Shown: positions 25,856 to 35,029, numbered from the stretch's first letter. The stretch: 64,000 bases of DNA from Rothia nasimurium (GCF_928391935.1 NZ_CAKMTD010000004.1:1-64000), one strand, 5' to 3'. The notes: generated by a model not told the origin, from the letters alone. A program made the numbers and translations.

Positions 25856-27304
25856 ATGACCACCCCACCACCCCCACCCCGCCAAGCAACAGGGGCAGGT
25901 GCGTCCAACCCCCGCAAACTCCTCACAGCCCTCCTCACCCCCCTCTTCATGGCCCTCATGGCCATCTCCGTCGTCAACGTCGCCCTCACCCCCATCGGCC
26001 ACTCCCTCAACGCAGGCTCCAGCGCCACCCAATGGGTCGTCTCCGGCTACGCCCTCGCCTTCGGAGCCCCCCTGGTTGCCGCCGGACGAATCGGCGACGC
26101 CACCGGCCGCCGCCGCATGTTCATGATCGGCGTCGCCCTCTTCACCCTCGGCTCCCTCCTCAGCGCCACCGCCCCCACCATCGAAATCCTCATCGCCGCC
26201 CGCGTCCTCCAAGGCCTCGGCGCAGGCTTCTTCAACCCCCAAACCACCGGCATTATCCAAGCTAACTTCACCGGCCAGGCTCGCGCCCGTGCCTACGGCA
26301 TGTTTGGAACCGTCGTAGCGCTCGCCGTCATTGTCGGCCCCGTCCTCGGCGGCTTCCTCATGCAAATCTTCGGTGACGCCCTCGGCTGGCGCATGATGTT
26401 CCTGGTCAACGTACCCATCGGCCTAGCTGGGCTGCTCCTAGCCCGCATCTGGGTGCCCAACGACACCGCCGCCCCCTCTGACAAGCCCGCCCACCTCGAT
26501 CTCGACCCCGTCGGCATGACGACCCTGGCCCTCGCGATCCTGGCCGTCCTCTTCCCCTTCGTCGAACGCAGTGGCAACCTGCTCGTCTGGGCAACCCTGC
26601 CGGTAGGGCTGGCCCTGCTCATCTTCTTCATCACCTGGGAGAAACGCTACAAGAGGGCCGGCCGCCCACCCATGCTCGACATCGACCTCGTCACCCAGCC
26701 TGCCTTCCGCAACGGAATCATGATCGTGACCCTCTACTTCCTCGGCAACACGAGCGTCTGGCTGGTCCTACCCATCTACATCCAAAACCACCTGGGTCAT
26801 AGCGCCCTGACCGCCGCCCTCATTACCATCCCCTCCTCCCTGCTCTCTGCCTTCGCCGCCCCCTGGGCAGGACGCCGAGTGCTCGGCATGGGCCGCCGCA
26901 TGGTCATGCTGGGCTTCGGCCTCTCCCTCACCTCCATTCTGGCCACCATGCTCACGATCACCCCTGTGGAGCAGGGCCTCCTGCCGGTCTGGGCCCTGGC
27001 GGTGCCCCTGATCCTGATTGGTGCTGGTGGGGGCCTCGTCATTTCTCCCAATCAGACCCTCACCCTGGCCTCCGTGCCACCCGCCATTAGCGGCGTGGCA
27101 GGCGGGGTGCTCTCCCTGGGCCAGCGCATGGGTACCGCTATCGGCACCGCCATCATTCCCTCGATTCTCTACGGCCTGGTAGAGGCAGGCGCCCACTGGA
27201 ATGTCGGGCTCATAGCCTCCTTTGGCGCTATCGTTCTCACCCTTTCCCTCGGCCTCTCCTTCACCATCGCCGACCGCCGCCGGGAACTCCGCGAAAGCGC
27301 CTAA
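25856..27304 (+). CDS. MFS drug/H+ antiporter, DHA2 (EmrB/QacA) type
   Basis: This 482-aa inner-membrane protein has 14 predicted helices. The DHA2 signature regions are visible: FMALMAISVVNVALTPIGHSL in helix 1, the loop motif GRIGDATGRRRMFMIG near residues 78-93, and ARVLQGLGAGFFNPQ (motif C region) near 117. Family members export antiseptics, dyes or antibiotics by proton antiport. GGAAGGA precedes the ATG. Its first 150 codons use a striking excess of C-ending codons compared with the rest. No local regulator gene is adjacent. Confidence 0.85.
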   Translation: MTTPPPPPRQATGAGASNPRKLLTALLTPLFMALMAISVVNVALTPIGHSLNAGSSATQWVVSGYALAFGAPLVAAGRIGDATGRRRMFMIGVALFTLGSLLSATAPTIEILIAARVLQGLGAGFFNPQTTGIIQANFTGQARARAYGMFGTVVALAVIVGPVLGGFLMQIFGDALGWRMMFLVNVPIGLAGLLLARIWVPNDTAAPSDKPAHLDLDPVGMTTLALAILAVLFPFVERSGNLLVWATLPVGLALLIFFITWEKRYKRAGRPPMLDIDLVTQPAFRNGIMIVTLYFLGNTSVWLVLPIYIQNHLGHSALTAALITIPSSLLSAFAAPWAGRRVLGMGRRMVMLGFGLSLTSILATMLTITPVEQGLLPVWALAVPLILIGAGGGLVISPNQTLTLASVPPAISGVAGGVLSLGQRMGTAIGTAIIPSILYGLVEAGAHWNVGLIASFGAIVLTLSLGLSFTIADRRRELRESA

Positions 27305-27602
27305 GAGCCCCGGGGCGCAACTGGGCACAGAAACCCATAAAAACCCAACCAATCAGCCACAGATAGCCCCCAAGACCCCACCTTAAGGTGCAAAACACCC
27401 CCAGAACCCCATTGTTTTCTGTGGGTTTATGCCCGAAATTAATGTGGGAAACCTACCCTTTCAGGCCGAGCCCTTGGTAAACTGAAAAGCAGGCAGGAGC
27501 CCGCCCACCCCGCGTCCTCACCCCAGAGCGACGCCCCCGGCGCGGCCCCAACTCACCGCGGCCGCCAACCGGGCGGCCCCACAGACCACCAAGGAGTCAG
27601 GC
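27305..27602. other. Leader region of fba
   Basis: No gene is seen. TAAACT at 27478-27483 is a probable -10, which gives a GC-rich leader of about 110 nt before fba. The first part is A-rich with repeated AACCC tracts. No known riboswitch fold was recognised. Confidence 0.4.
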
Positions 27603-28628
<1,026 letters not shown>

Positions 28629-28656
28629 GCCCTGTAGCTAGGAACCTCCTGGCATT

Positions 28657-28700
28657 CTCAAAGGCCGGCTCCCGCTTGTGTGCGGGGGCCGGCCTTTTGA
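28657..28700 (+). terminator. Terminator of fba
   Basis: AAGGCCGGC...GCCGGCCTTTT stem with an extended CCCGC/GCGGG inner helix and a TTTT tail. Confidence 0.8.
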
Positions 28701-28713
28701 GTGCGCCTGCCGC

Positions 28714-28780
28714 CGAATGTGCCACTTACTCCCGAGCGGGGCAGTTAGAGTGGCACATTCGGGAATAAGTGGCACATTCG
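28714..28780. repeat. Palindrome with three copies of TGGCACATTCG
   Basis: The 21-nt arms at 28714-28734 and 28760-28780 are complementary at 20 of 21 positions. A further direct copy of AGTGGCACATTCGGG sits between them. It lies between the convergent fba and gltS genes and could form two alternative hairpins. Confidence 0.6.
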
Positions 28781-28812
28781 AGATACGGGGAGGGGCGGAC
28801 GTTCGCGCCCGG

Positions 28813-30036
28813 CTAGACGATGGACAGGAAGGTCATGATGTTCACCAGGTTGGTGAAGTCAATGAACATGCCACCGACAATGGGCAGGATAAAGAAGGCC
28901 AGCTTAGAGGCCTTGTACTTGGTGACCAGGGAGGCCATGTTGGCGATGCCGTTGGGGGTTGCGCCCATGCCGAAGCCGCAGTGGCCAGCGGTGAGGATAG
29001 CGGCGTCGTAGTCTGCACCCATGGCGCGGAAGGTAACGAAGTTAGCCCAAACCCACATGAGCGCAATCTGGGCCAGGAGCAGCACGATGAGGGGGATAGC
29101 CAGCTCAGCCAGCTGCCAGAGCTGCACGTTCATAAGCGCCATTGCCAAAAAGACGTTGAGGCCGATGTTGCCCAAAACTTCGACTTCTTGCTCGGGCACG
29201 AGCTCGTGGTATTCCTTGGAGTTGCGGCGGTCGCTGATGTAGCGCAGGGCGATGGCGATGATCATGGGGCCCATGTAGCTGGGGAAGGCGGCGCGGTCGG
29301 TGAGCTGGCCGACCAGGTAGTTGAGGGCTTCGGTCAGGTAGCTGCCGATGAACATGGCGACCAGGATCATGATGAAGCCGTGCAGGATGCTGTCGGCGTC
29401 GAGCTTGCGGGGGCGTACTTCCAACAGGGCGGTGTTGATGTTGACCTGGTGGGAGGATTCTTTTTCAAGCAGGTTGTGCTTGATGATCAGACGGTTGGCA
29501 AGGGGGCCGCCCATGAGTGAACCGGCGATGAGGCCGAAGGTTGCTGCGGTGTAGGCGACGGTTTCTGCGCCGGTGACGCCGGAGGCCTCAACGAGCGGGG
29601 CGATACCGCCGGAGACGCCGTGGCCGCCGGTCATGGGGGTGGAGCCGGTCATCAGGGCCAGGGCGGGGTCGACGTTCACGACGGGGGCCAGCAGGACGGC
29701 CACAATGTTCTGGGCGATACAGAGACCTGTTGCAACCAGCAGGAAGAGACCGACCTTAGAACCAGCTGACTTCAGCACCTTGAGGGAGGCTCCGTAGCCC
29801 ACCGAGGTGAAGAAGATGACCATGAAGAAGCTCTGCAGGGTGGTGTCGAACTTGATTGTCAAAACCCCGGTCTGGTTGAGCACCAGGTTGACCAGGGAGA
29901 AGAGGAAGCCGCCGATCACGGGTGAGGGGATAGCGAAGCGCTGGAAGAAGTAGAAGCGGTTCTTAATCCACATACCGAGTAGGAGTAGCATTACTGCCCA
30001 GCCGGCGGACTGAACCATGGTCAGTTCAAGCGTCAT
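28813..30036 (-). CDS. gltS: Sodium/glutamate symporter
   Basis: This 407-aa inner-membrane protein of the GltS family takes up glutamate with sodium ions. The two inverted pore loops typical of the family are visible as GSTPMTGGHGVSGG (residues about 150-163) and GHCGFGMGATPNGIANM (near 355-371). About 10-12 helices flank them. It reads towards fba and is separated from it by the palindrome at 28714. Confidence 0.9.
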   Translation of the reverse strand: MTLELTMVQSAGWAVMLLLLGMWIKNRFYFFQRFAIPSPVIGGFLFSLVNLVLNQTGVLTIKFDTTLQSFFMVIFFTSVGYGASLKVLKSAGSKVGLFLLVATGLCIAQNIVAVLLAPVVNVDPALALMTGSTPMTGGHGVSGGIAPLVEASGVTGAETVAYTAATFGLIAGSLMGGPLANRLIIKHNLLEKESSHQVNINTALLEVRPRKLDADSILHGFIMILVAMFIGSYLTEALNYLVGQLTDRAAFPSYMGPMIIAIALRYISDRRNSKEYHELVPEQEVEVLGNIGLNVFLAMALMNVQLWQLAELAIPLIVLLLAQIALMWVWANFVTFRAMGADYDAAILTAGHCGFGMGATPNGIANMASLVTKYKASKLAFFILPIVGGMFIDFTNLVNIMTFLSIV

Positions 30037-30358
30037 AGGGGTCTTTCTGTAATTGTGTGATTGCGTGTTTCCGCTTCGTCGGGGAATTTTGACCTTTCAC
30101 ACTATACGGGACGCCTTGGTGTGGTGCGGCTGGGTTTTCATCATAGTGAGGTGCGCGGACGCCTCCCGTCGGCAGGCGCGGGAGTAGCTGGCGGGCGGAG
30201 CTAGGCCTAAATACAAAAAGGCGGTTTTTGGGAGTTAGGGGCGTCGGGTGATGGTGCTATCTCCCACAATGGGGTGTTTTTGGGAGATAGGGCTCTACTT
30301 TCCCTGAGCACGCGTAGACTTTTTGTAGTTACAAGAATTTGAGTTGAATGGAGTAACC
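30037..30358. other. Intergenic region with a hairpin and direct repeat
   Basis: No gene is seen between the divergent gltS and DUF3151 genes. It contains a perfect 10-bp inverted repeat, CTATCTCCCA at 30257-30266 and TGGGAGATAG at 30281-30290. The right arm lies in TTTTTGGGAGATAGGG, near-duplicated at 30225-30240. It could be an operator for either gene. Confidence 0.45.
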
Positions 30359-30775
30359 ATGTCACTTGCTGGTAAGAACCTGCTGGACGGCCCCGCCCCC
30401 ACTTTCCTGCCCGAAGAGCCCGAGCTGACGGCCCGCGTCCGCGCCGGTGAGGCCCCCGCTGACCTTGCGCAGGCCTTCCCCAAGTCCTCCCTGGCCTGGG
30501 CCCTGCTAGCCGAAGAAACCCTGAAGACTGGTAAGACCCTTGAAGCCTACGCCTACGCTCGTGTGGGCTACCACCGTGGCCTGGACGCCCTGCGCGGCAA
30601 CGGTTGGCGCGGGCACGGCCCGATTCCGGTTAGCCACGAGCCCAACCGGGGCTTCCTTAAGGCCCTGCTGATTCTGGGCCAGACCGCCGCCGCCATTGGT
30701 GAGGTGGACGAGGCTGAGCGTATCGAGAAGTTCCTGAACGACTCTGACCCGGCTGCCGCTGCAGAGCTCGCTTAG
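30359..30775 (+). CDS. DUF3151-family protein
   Basis: This 138-aa cytosolic protein of unknown function is widespread in Actinobacteria near aldolase. The conserved PEEPELTARVRAGEAPADLAQAFPKSSLAWALLAEETL and AYAYARVGYHRGLDALRGNGWRGHGPIPVSHEPNRGFLKAL are plain. The ATG with GGAG 5 nt upstream was chosen over a TTG 15 nt earlier. The last 29 nt of the coding part recur 1.2 kb downstream, after the Abi gene, together with what seems to be the original terminator, so the gene's 3' end has been duplicated by an insertion. Confidence 0.87.
   Translation: MSLAGKNLLDGPAPTFLPEEPELTARVRAGEAPADLAQAFPKSSLAWALLAEETLKTGKTLEAYAYARVGYHRGLDALRGNGWRGHGPIPVSHEPNRGFLKALLILGQTAAAIGEVDEAERIEKFLNDSDPAAAAELA
30742..30770 (+). 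repeat. Left direct repeat of the Abi insertion
   Basis: These 29 nt at the 3' end of the DUF3151 gene (CTCTGACCCGGCTGCCGCTG...) match 31941-31969 at 28 positions, in the same orientation and with an in-frame TAG shortly after both. The repeats are 1199 bp apart and bracket the ncRNA and abi gene. It resembles an att or target-site duplication. Confidence 0.8.
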
Positions 30776-30832
30776 GTTTGTATCTAGGTTTTCCAGTGGC
30801 TCTAGATGTTGAGCAGATTACCTTAAGCAGGC

Positions 30833-30861
30833 TCAACACTCGAGCAGAAATCGGGTAGACT
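30833..30861 (+). promoter_or_regulatory. Promoter of the AbiF-associated ncRNA
   Basis: TCAACA and TAGACT are separated by exactly 17 nt. The predicted start site is near 30868, directly before the long stem-loop. Confidence 0.55.
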
Positions 30862-30867
30862 ATAGAG

Positions 30868-30943
30868 CAACATTCATCCCCGTTGCGTACGGTCCTTTGT
30901 GACTGGCTGATCCGTTAGCCGTGTACGCTACGGGGATTTTTCT
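30868..30943 (+). ncRNA. Candidate structured ncRNA upstream of abiF
   Basis: A stem of about 15 bp joins 30876-30890 and 30923-30937, with one mismatch (arms begin ATCCCCGT and end ACGGGGAT). Inside it GGCT/AGCC at 30905-30908 and 30917-30920 forms a second hairpin. The RNA ends in a run of five Ts, so it carries its own terminator. A good promoter lies just upstream and a separate -10 for the protein gene just downstream. A structured RNA motif upstream of abiF genes is established, and such RNAs act with the protein. Membership of that class here is inference from position and fold. Confidence 0.55.
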
Positions 30944-30944
30944 A

Positions 30945-30950
30945 TAAAAT
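30945..30950 (+). promoter_or_regulatory. Leaderless -10 of the abi gene
   Basis: TAAAAT (within TATAAAAT) lies 6 nt before the ATG at 30957 and just after the ncRNA terminator, so the protein mRNA would start without a leader and apart from the ncRNA. Confidence 0.55.
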
Positions 30951-30956
30951 TTAGAC

Positions 30957-31928
30957 ATGATTCTGCCTTCAGATCTGGCGTCACAACACCCTCCGCAGCG
31001 TACCAAACCATGGCTTGATATAGACCAACAGGTAGCCAAACTAGAGATGCGTGGGTTGCCTTTGGACGATTCACAGCGGGTTCTTTTGGCCAACTTTCTT
31101 GCGCACCAGAACTACTACCGTTTCAGCGGTTACTTTAAGCAGTTTATGGAACCTGCTCCGGCTGATGAGTTCAAGCCGGGAACGACTCTCGAACAGCTTC
31201 TGACGGTCTACTCGCTTGATGATCAGGTGCGGCTACTTGTTTTTCGTGGTGTGCAGGTGATTGAACCAATTATTAGAACACGGGTAGCTTTTCGCCTGGC
31301 TGAAGGGTCAGAAAATGGTCCTACCCGCTATCTTTTGAGGAGCGCCTACGAGCCCTCCCGCCCTAGTAACCTGCCACCTCGTGGAATGCCCTTAGATGCT
31401 TGGCAGGCTAAACACGCGGGTCTTACTCGCAGCCGTGAATCTTTGATGAGAAGCATTGAAGACACCTTGAATCGCGAGGAACTGTATCTTCAGCACTTTG
31501 TGAATCAGGGGCAGCAGGTTCCTTTGTGGGCAATGGTTGAGGCGATGTCTCTCGGGGATCTCTCCAAGATGGTGAGCACCTGGAAAGATACCAATCAGAT
31601 ACAGCGTCTGATGGATGATCTAGGGTTTACACGAGCTGAGGAACTACGTCGAGCTATTGGTAACGTAAATTTCTTTCGGAATCTAGCCGCTCACCACAAC
31701 CGGCTGTGGGGGAGGCGTCTTACCCGCCCTGTTGCAAAGTCACCGTGGAAAGGTGCAACAGGTTTAGAGTATTCAGGATTACCGGTGGAAGCCCCCGTTC
31801 ATATTCTGCGTCTGCTGTCTGATTGGGTGGACCATATTCAGGGAAACCAGACGTATTCAACTGAGCTATGGCGGCTTATCAGTAGCGATGCAACGTATGA
31901 AGGAGGAATGCTTTTCCCGTCCCTATAG
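30957..31928 (+). CDS. Abi_2/AbiF-family abortive-infection protein (HEPN RNase)
   Basis: This 323-aa protein belongs to the AbiD/AbiF group of phage-defence toxins. The N-terminal family motif LLANFLAHQNYYRFSGYFKQF lies at about residues 43-63. The HEPN ribonuclease motif is R241-x4-H246 in FRNLAAHHNRLWGRR, so catalytic residues are intact. It is probably a cytosolic RNase kept inactive until infection. Codon use is less GC-rich than in neighbours. A structured RNA precedes it and a duplicated gene end flanks it, which marks it as a recent acquisition. Toxin activity is inferred from the family. Confidence 0.85.
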   Translation: MILPSDLASQHPPQRTKPWLDIDQQVAKLEMRGLPLDDSQRVLLANFLAHQNYYRFSGYFKQFMEPAPADEFKPGTTLEQLLTVYSLDDQVRLLVFRGVQVIEPIIRTRVAFRLAEGSENGPTRYLLRSAYEPSRPSNLPPRGMPLDAWQAKHAGLTRSRESLMRSIEDTLNREELYLQHFVNQGQQVPLWAMVEAMSLGDLSKMVSTWKDTNQIQRLMDDLGFTRAEELRRAIGNVNFFRNLAAHHNRLWGRRLTRPVAKSPWKGATGLEYSGLPVEAPVHILRLLSDWVDHIQGNQTYSTELWRLISSDATYEGGMLFPSL

Positions 31929-31940
31929 ATGCCTTCAAAT

Positions 31941-31969
31941 CTCCGACCCGGCTGCCGCTGCAGAGCTCG
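31941..31969 (+). repeat. Right direct repeat of the Abi insertion
   Basis: This copy of the DUF3151 3' end encodes SDPAAAAEL in frame and is followed by V and TAG at 31972, where the intact gene has A and TAG. The hairpin terminator that follows would fit as the original terminator of DUF3151. Confidence 0.8.
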
Positions 31970-31981
31970 TCTAGCCGCCGT

Positions 31982-32030
31982 CCGCCCCGGGTTTTCTATG
32001 AATATGAAGAAAACCCGGGGCGGTTTGTTT
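31982..32030 (+). terminator. Terminator after the Abi insertion
   Basis: Perfect 15-bp arms CCGCCCCGGGTTTTC/GAAAACCCGGGGCGG are followed by TTTGTTTTTG. It lies 7 nt after the displaced DUF3151 stop copy, which suggests that it once served that gene. Confidence 0.85.
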
Positions 32031-32054
32031 TTGTTCAATAAAAGGGAGTAGGCT
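32025..32054 (+). promoter_or_regulatory. Candidate ald promoter
   Basis: TTGTTT and TAGGCT are 18 nt apart, about 50 nt upstream of the alanine dehydrogenase ATG. Confidence 0.45.
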
Positions 32055-32102
32055 GACTAACGCAATAGTTTTCAACGACGAAAATGAATGGGAGAACCCC
32101 AC

Positions 32103-33191
32103 ATGCGTATTGGCGTACCCCGCGAAATTAAGCCCCAGGAGCAGCGCGTCGGCCTCACCCCGGACGGCGTGCTGGCTCTTGTGCAGGCGGGCCACGACGT
32201 CCTGGTTGAGAAGGACGCCGGGCTCGGCGCAGGCTTTTCCAATGAGGAATACGAGAAGGCCGGGGCTACCCTGGTGTCTCAGGACGACGCCTGGGGCCGG
32301 GCTGAGCTGCTGGTGAAGGTTAAGGAGCCGATTGAGCCTGAGTACAAGTACCTGCGTGAGGACCTGACCCTTTTTACCTACCTGCATCTGGCTGCAGATA
32401 AGCCCCTGACCGAGGCCCTGCTGGCTACGAAGACCCGCGGTATTGCCTATGAGACGGTGCGTAACGGCCGGGCCCTGCCCCTGCTGCTGCCCATGAGTGA
32501 GGTTGCGGGCCGTCTGGCGGCTCAGGCTGCTGCCCAGTACACCATGGGCACTGAGGGCGGCCAGGGGCTCTTGCTGGGTGGTGTGCCCGGGGTTGCTCCG
32601 GCGCGGGTTGTGGTGCTGGGTGGCGGTAACGTGGGTACCCATGCGGCCCAGCTTTCGGTGGGGCTTGGTGCTGAGGTCACTATCCTTGAGGGGTATGGCC
32701 CCCGTGTGCGTGAATTGGCCGAGCGTTTTGGGTCTACTGCCCGCGTGCTGAATTCTACCCCGGCGAATATTGAGCGTGAGATTGCTGGGGCTGATGTGAT
32801 TATTGGGTCGATTCTGGTGCCGGGTGCGAAGACTCCTAAGATTGTGCGCCGGGAGCACCTGAAGATGATGAAGCCTGGGGCGCTACTGATTGATGTGGCG
32901 ATTGACCAGGGCGGTTGTTTTGAGACCTCCCGCCCCACTACCTACCAGGATCCTATTTTTGAGGTGGACGGCATCCGTCACTACTGCGTTGCCAACATGC
33001 CCGGTGCTGTGCCCCGCACCTCGACTATCGCCCTGACCGACGCTACCCTGCCCTACGTGTTGAAGCTGGCTGCTGGTGTGGACGAGGCCCTGGCCAACAA
33101 CCCTGACCTGGCCCTGGGCCTGAATACGGACGCTGGCAAGATTACTTTTGCCGGCGTTGCTGAGGCTTTCCCCGAGCTGCCTGCCGCCTAG
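32103..33191 (+). CDS. ald: Alanine dehydrogenase
   Basis: This 362-aa NAD enzyme deaminates L-alanine to pyruvate and ammonia, or the reverse. It begins MRIGVPREIKPQEQRVGLTPDGV, and K74 in VKVKEP and H95 in YLHLAADK match the catalytic Lys and His. The Rossmann GGGNVGTHAAQL lies near 175-186, and ANMPGAVPRTSTIALTDATLPY near the end. The start uses GGGAGA upstream; an in-frame start 15 nt earlier has no ribosome site. It follows directly on the Abi module but shows ordinary host codon use. Confidence 0.95.
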   Translation: MRIGVPREIKPQEQRVGLTPDGVLALVQAGHDVLVEKDAGLGAGFSNEEYEKAGATLVSQDDAWGRAELLVKVKEPIEPEYKYLREDLTLFTYLHLAADKPLTEALLATKTRGIAYETVRNGRALPLLLPMSEVAGRLAAQAAAQYTMGTEGGQGLLLGGVPGVAPARVVVLGGGNVGTHAAQLSVGLGAEVTILEGYGPRVRELAERFGSTARVLNSTPANIEREIAGADVIIGSILVPGAKTPKIVRREHLKMMKPGALLIDVAIDQGGCFETSRPTTYQDPIFEVDGIRHYCVANMPGAVPRTSTIALTDATLPYVLKLAAGVDEALANNPDLALGLNTDAGKITFAGVAEAFPELPAA

Positions 33192-33292
33192 GTCTTAGAG
33201 GTAGCTTAAGGGTGCGGACGCCCGCCCCTGCTTTTCTGCCCAGCGGCAGGGGAGTGGGGCGTGGGCGTCCTTTGTGTATTTCCGGTACTGGT

Positions 33293-33703
33293 TTAGCGGT
33301 TGGATGCGTGCTTACCCTCGTAGCTGGGAAGTACAGGCATAGCCCAGCGGAAGAGCGCGAAAGCGACCAGCCCGGTGATGGCCTGGTTGGCGACTGTGCC
33401 TGCGATGCTCTGTGTGAAGGGCGCGGGGAGGAGAACCTCGTGCACCAGAATGGTGGTGCCGACTAGCAGGGCAATGATGAGGAGTGCCGCTCCGAGGGAA
33501 ATCAGTGCAGGTTTCACTGGCTTGAAGGTCTTGGGTAGCGGCATGAAGGTAATCCCGATATAGATAATGAGGATGCTAGTCATTCTGAACCAGACACTGT
33601 CAATGTGGTCTGCCCAGGCGATGAAGCTGAACCCGAAGGCTGTGATCAAAGACGGCCAAACCGGCGCCCCGAAGACTAGGTTCTGGGTGGTGGAATCAGT
33701 CAT
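33293..33703 (-). CDS. Small four-helix membrane protein, unknown (1)
   Basis: I do not recognise this 136-aa protein. It has hydrophobic stretches near residues 15-30, 40-55, 65-90 and 105-125, and ends FRWAMPVLPSYEGKHASNR. Its start overlaps the stop of the next gene upstream by 4 nt, so the two are coupled. The end FRWAMP resembles FHRFVTP and ARFTMP at the same place in the two following proteins, hinting at paralogy. Confidence 0.65.
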   Translation of the reverse strand: MTDSTTQNLVFGAPVWPSLITAFGFSFIAWADHIDSVWFRMTSILIIYIGITFMPLPKTFKPVKPALISLGAALLIIALLVGTTILVHEVLLPAPFTQSIAGTVANQAITGLVAFALFRWAMPVLPSYEGKHASNR

Positions 33704-34119
33704 GAGCGGTTCTCTTCAATGGGGTGGTAGCCGGGGGTGACGAAGCGGTGGAAGATGAAGGTGGTGGCTGCCAGGAGGGGGAGGCGCCAGGTGGCGCTGG
33801 CGGGGTCGTCCAGGCCGGGGTAGAGCAGGGCGAGGATGGCCACGACAAAGACCGTCTGGGAGGCGTAAGCGTAGCTGGCGGGAAGGGTCCGTTTCGCTGA
33901 GGACATGCGGCGGTTGGTGTAGATACCGAAACCTACACAGCAGAAGGCAAGAACCATGGTGAGCAGGTTGGCTTCGAACGTGAGGCTGGCTGCGAGAGCC
34001 GTCATGAGGGCGGTGATGGTGAGGGCTTGTGGCCAGCTGCTGCCGATACGTTCCTCGTAGGTGTAGGGCGCGGACGCCTGCTGCACGGCCGGGCGGGACT
34101 GGATGGTCTGTTCGGTCAT
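33700..34119 (-). CDS. Small four-helix membrane protein, unknown (2)
   Basis: This 139-aa protein is not recognised. It has a polar N-terminus of about 25 residues, then hydrophobic segments near 32-50, 53-68, 88-103 and 112-125, and ends HRFVTPGYHPIEENRS. A strong GGAGGAGA lies before the ATG. It overlaps the following gene by 4 nt. Function cannot be assigned; size and layout suggest an accessory membrane protein. Confidence 0.65.
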   Translation of the reverse strand: MTEQTIQSRPAVQQASAPYTYEERIGSSWPQALTITALMTALAASLTFEANLLTMVLAFCCVGFGIYTNRRMSSAKRTLPASYAYASQTVFVVAILALLYPGLDDPASATWRLPLLAATTFIFHRFVTPGYHPIEENRS

Positions 34120-34185
34120 GGGAATCTCCTCCTTGAGATTTCTACCAGTATAGGGCCGGGTGGGCTTGTCAGGCTAGGGTGCCTG

Positions 34186-34608
34186 TTAGTTGTTGGTGGG
34201 TACGACGGGTTTACTCTTATGAATCCAGGGCATGGTGAACCGGGCTGCCATGGTGAGGGTGCCGAAGCTGCTGATGAGGCTTGCAAGGCTTGACCAGGCG
34301 TCTGTTTCTGGCGCGGTGAAAATAAGCCAGATTAGGGTCAAGAACCAGATGACAAGAGTTGCGAGGAAGATAGCGGTGTAGCTGGTGCGGGTGTATGGTT
34401 CGATGCGGTCGTATTTGAGTTTGGACTGATCTTGCGTGTGCCAGATGGGGATGAATATGAGCGGGAAGAGCCCAGCTAAGTAGCCGTGTCCAGCAAGTAT
34501 GACGGCAAGCATGCCTGTGTATATGGCTGCGAGGAGAAGGGACGGCCCCCAGGGCGCTCCGTTGGCCTGGTAGCCAACTTTTTCGATGGGCTGTAAGGGT
34601 GTTGTCAC
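34186..34608 (-). CDS. Small four-helix membrane protein, unknown (3)
   Basis: This 140-aa protein is not recognised. Hydrophobic segments lie near residues 25-42, 45-55, 75-98 and 108-122, and the end reads ARFTMPWIHKSKPVVPTNN, like the other two. It starts with GTG behind GGAGG. It lies 66 nt upstream of the coupled pair and may share their transcript. A dyad at 34669-34706 stands about 60 nt before its start. Confidence 0.62.
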   Translation of the reverse strand: MTTPLQPIEKVGYQANGAPWGPSLLLAAIYTGMLAVILAGHGYLAGLFPLIFIPIWHTQDQSKLKYDRIEPYTRTSYTAIFLATLVIWFLTLIWLIFTAPETDAWSSLASLISSFGTLTMAARFTMPWIHKSKPVVPTNN

Positions 34609-35029
34609 GTGCTGTAACCTCCTTGTTGCTCACCCCAATTGTATCATTGCTTACTATTTTGTGGGGTGGAGAAAAGGTCGCAACCTGCTGGCTGCGACCT
34701 TTTCTCATTACACACACATTATTTCGCACCTATCCCTTGCGGGAGGGGCTCAGAGGTACACACATTCTCTGAAAGGATGATTGCTCATCGCTGCGAGATT
34801 CTCACTCTCTTGAGGTGGCGGGGTTTTCTCTCCCCGTCCTCATGTCTATAACTATGGCAGGTGAACCTTTGAGAAGAGTTCGGGAAAGCCGTGCGAAACC
34901 TAAGAAAATAGTTTCAGGGTGAAGTTTTTGGGTTGGTTCTTGCTGGGGCTATTGTCCGTCGAAGATGTGGGCGAATTTTTGATGGTAGAACAACGGCTAG
35001 AGCGAACGCGCAATATGTCCTGCGATTTT
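34609..35029. other. Intergenic stretch between two minus-strand genes
   Basis: No supported gene is seen. It has one strong hairpin (listed) and a plus-strand ORF at 34919-35209 that runs antisense into the lipoprotein gene and lacks a convincing start. The base composition is less GC-rich than the flanking core. Confidence 0.45.
34669..34706. terminator. Hairpin upstream of the membrane-protein gene
   Basis: Perfect 14-bp arms GAGAAAAGGTCGCA/TGCGACCTTTTCTC surround a 10-nt loop. It may end transcription from the lipoprotein gene on the minus strand or act as a leader element of the membrane protein. Confidence 0.6.
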
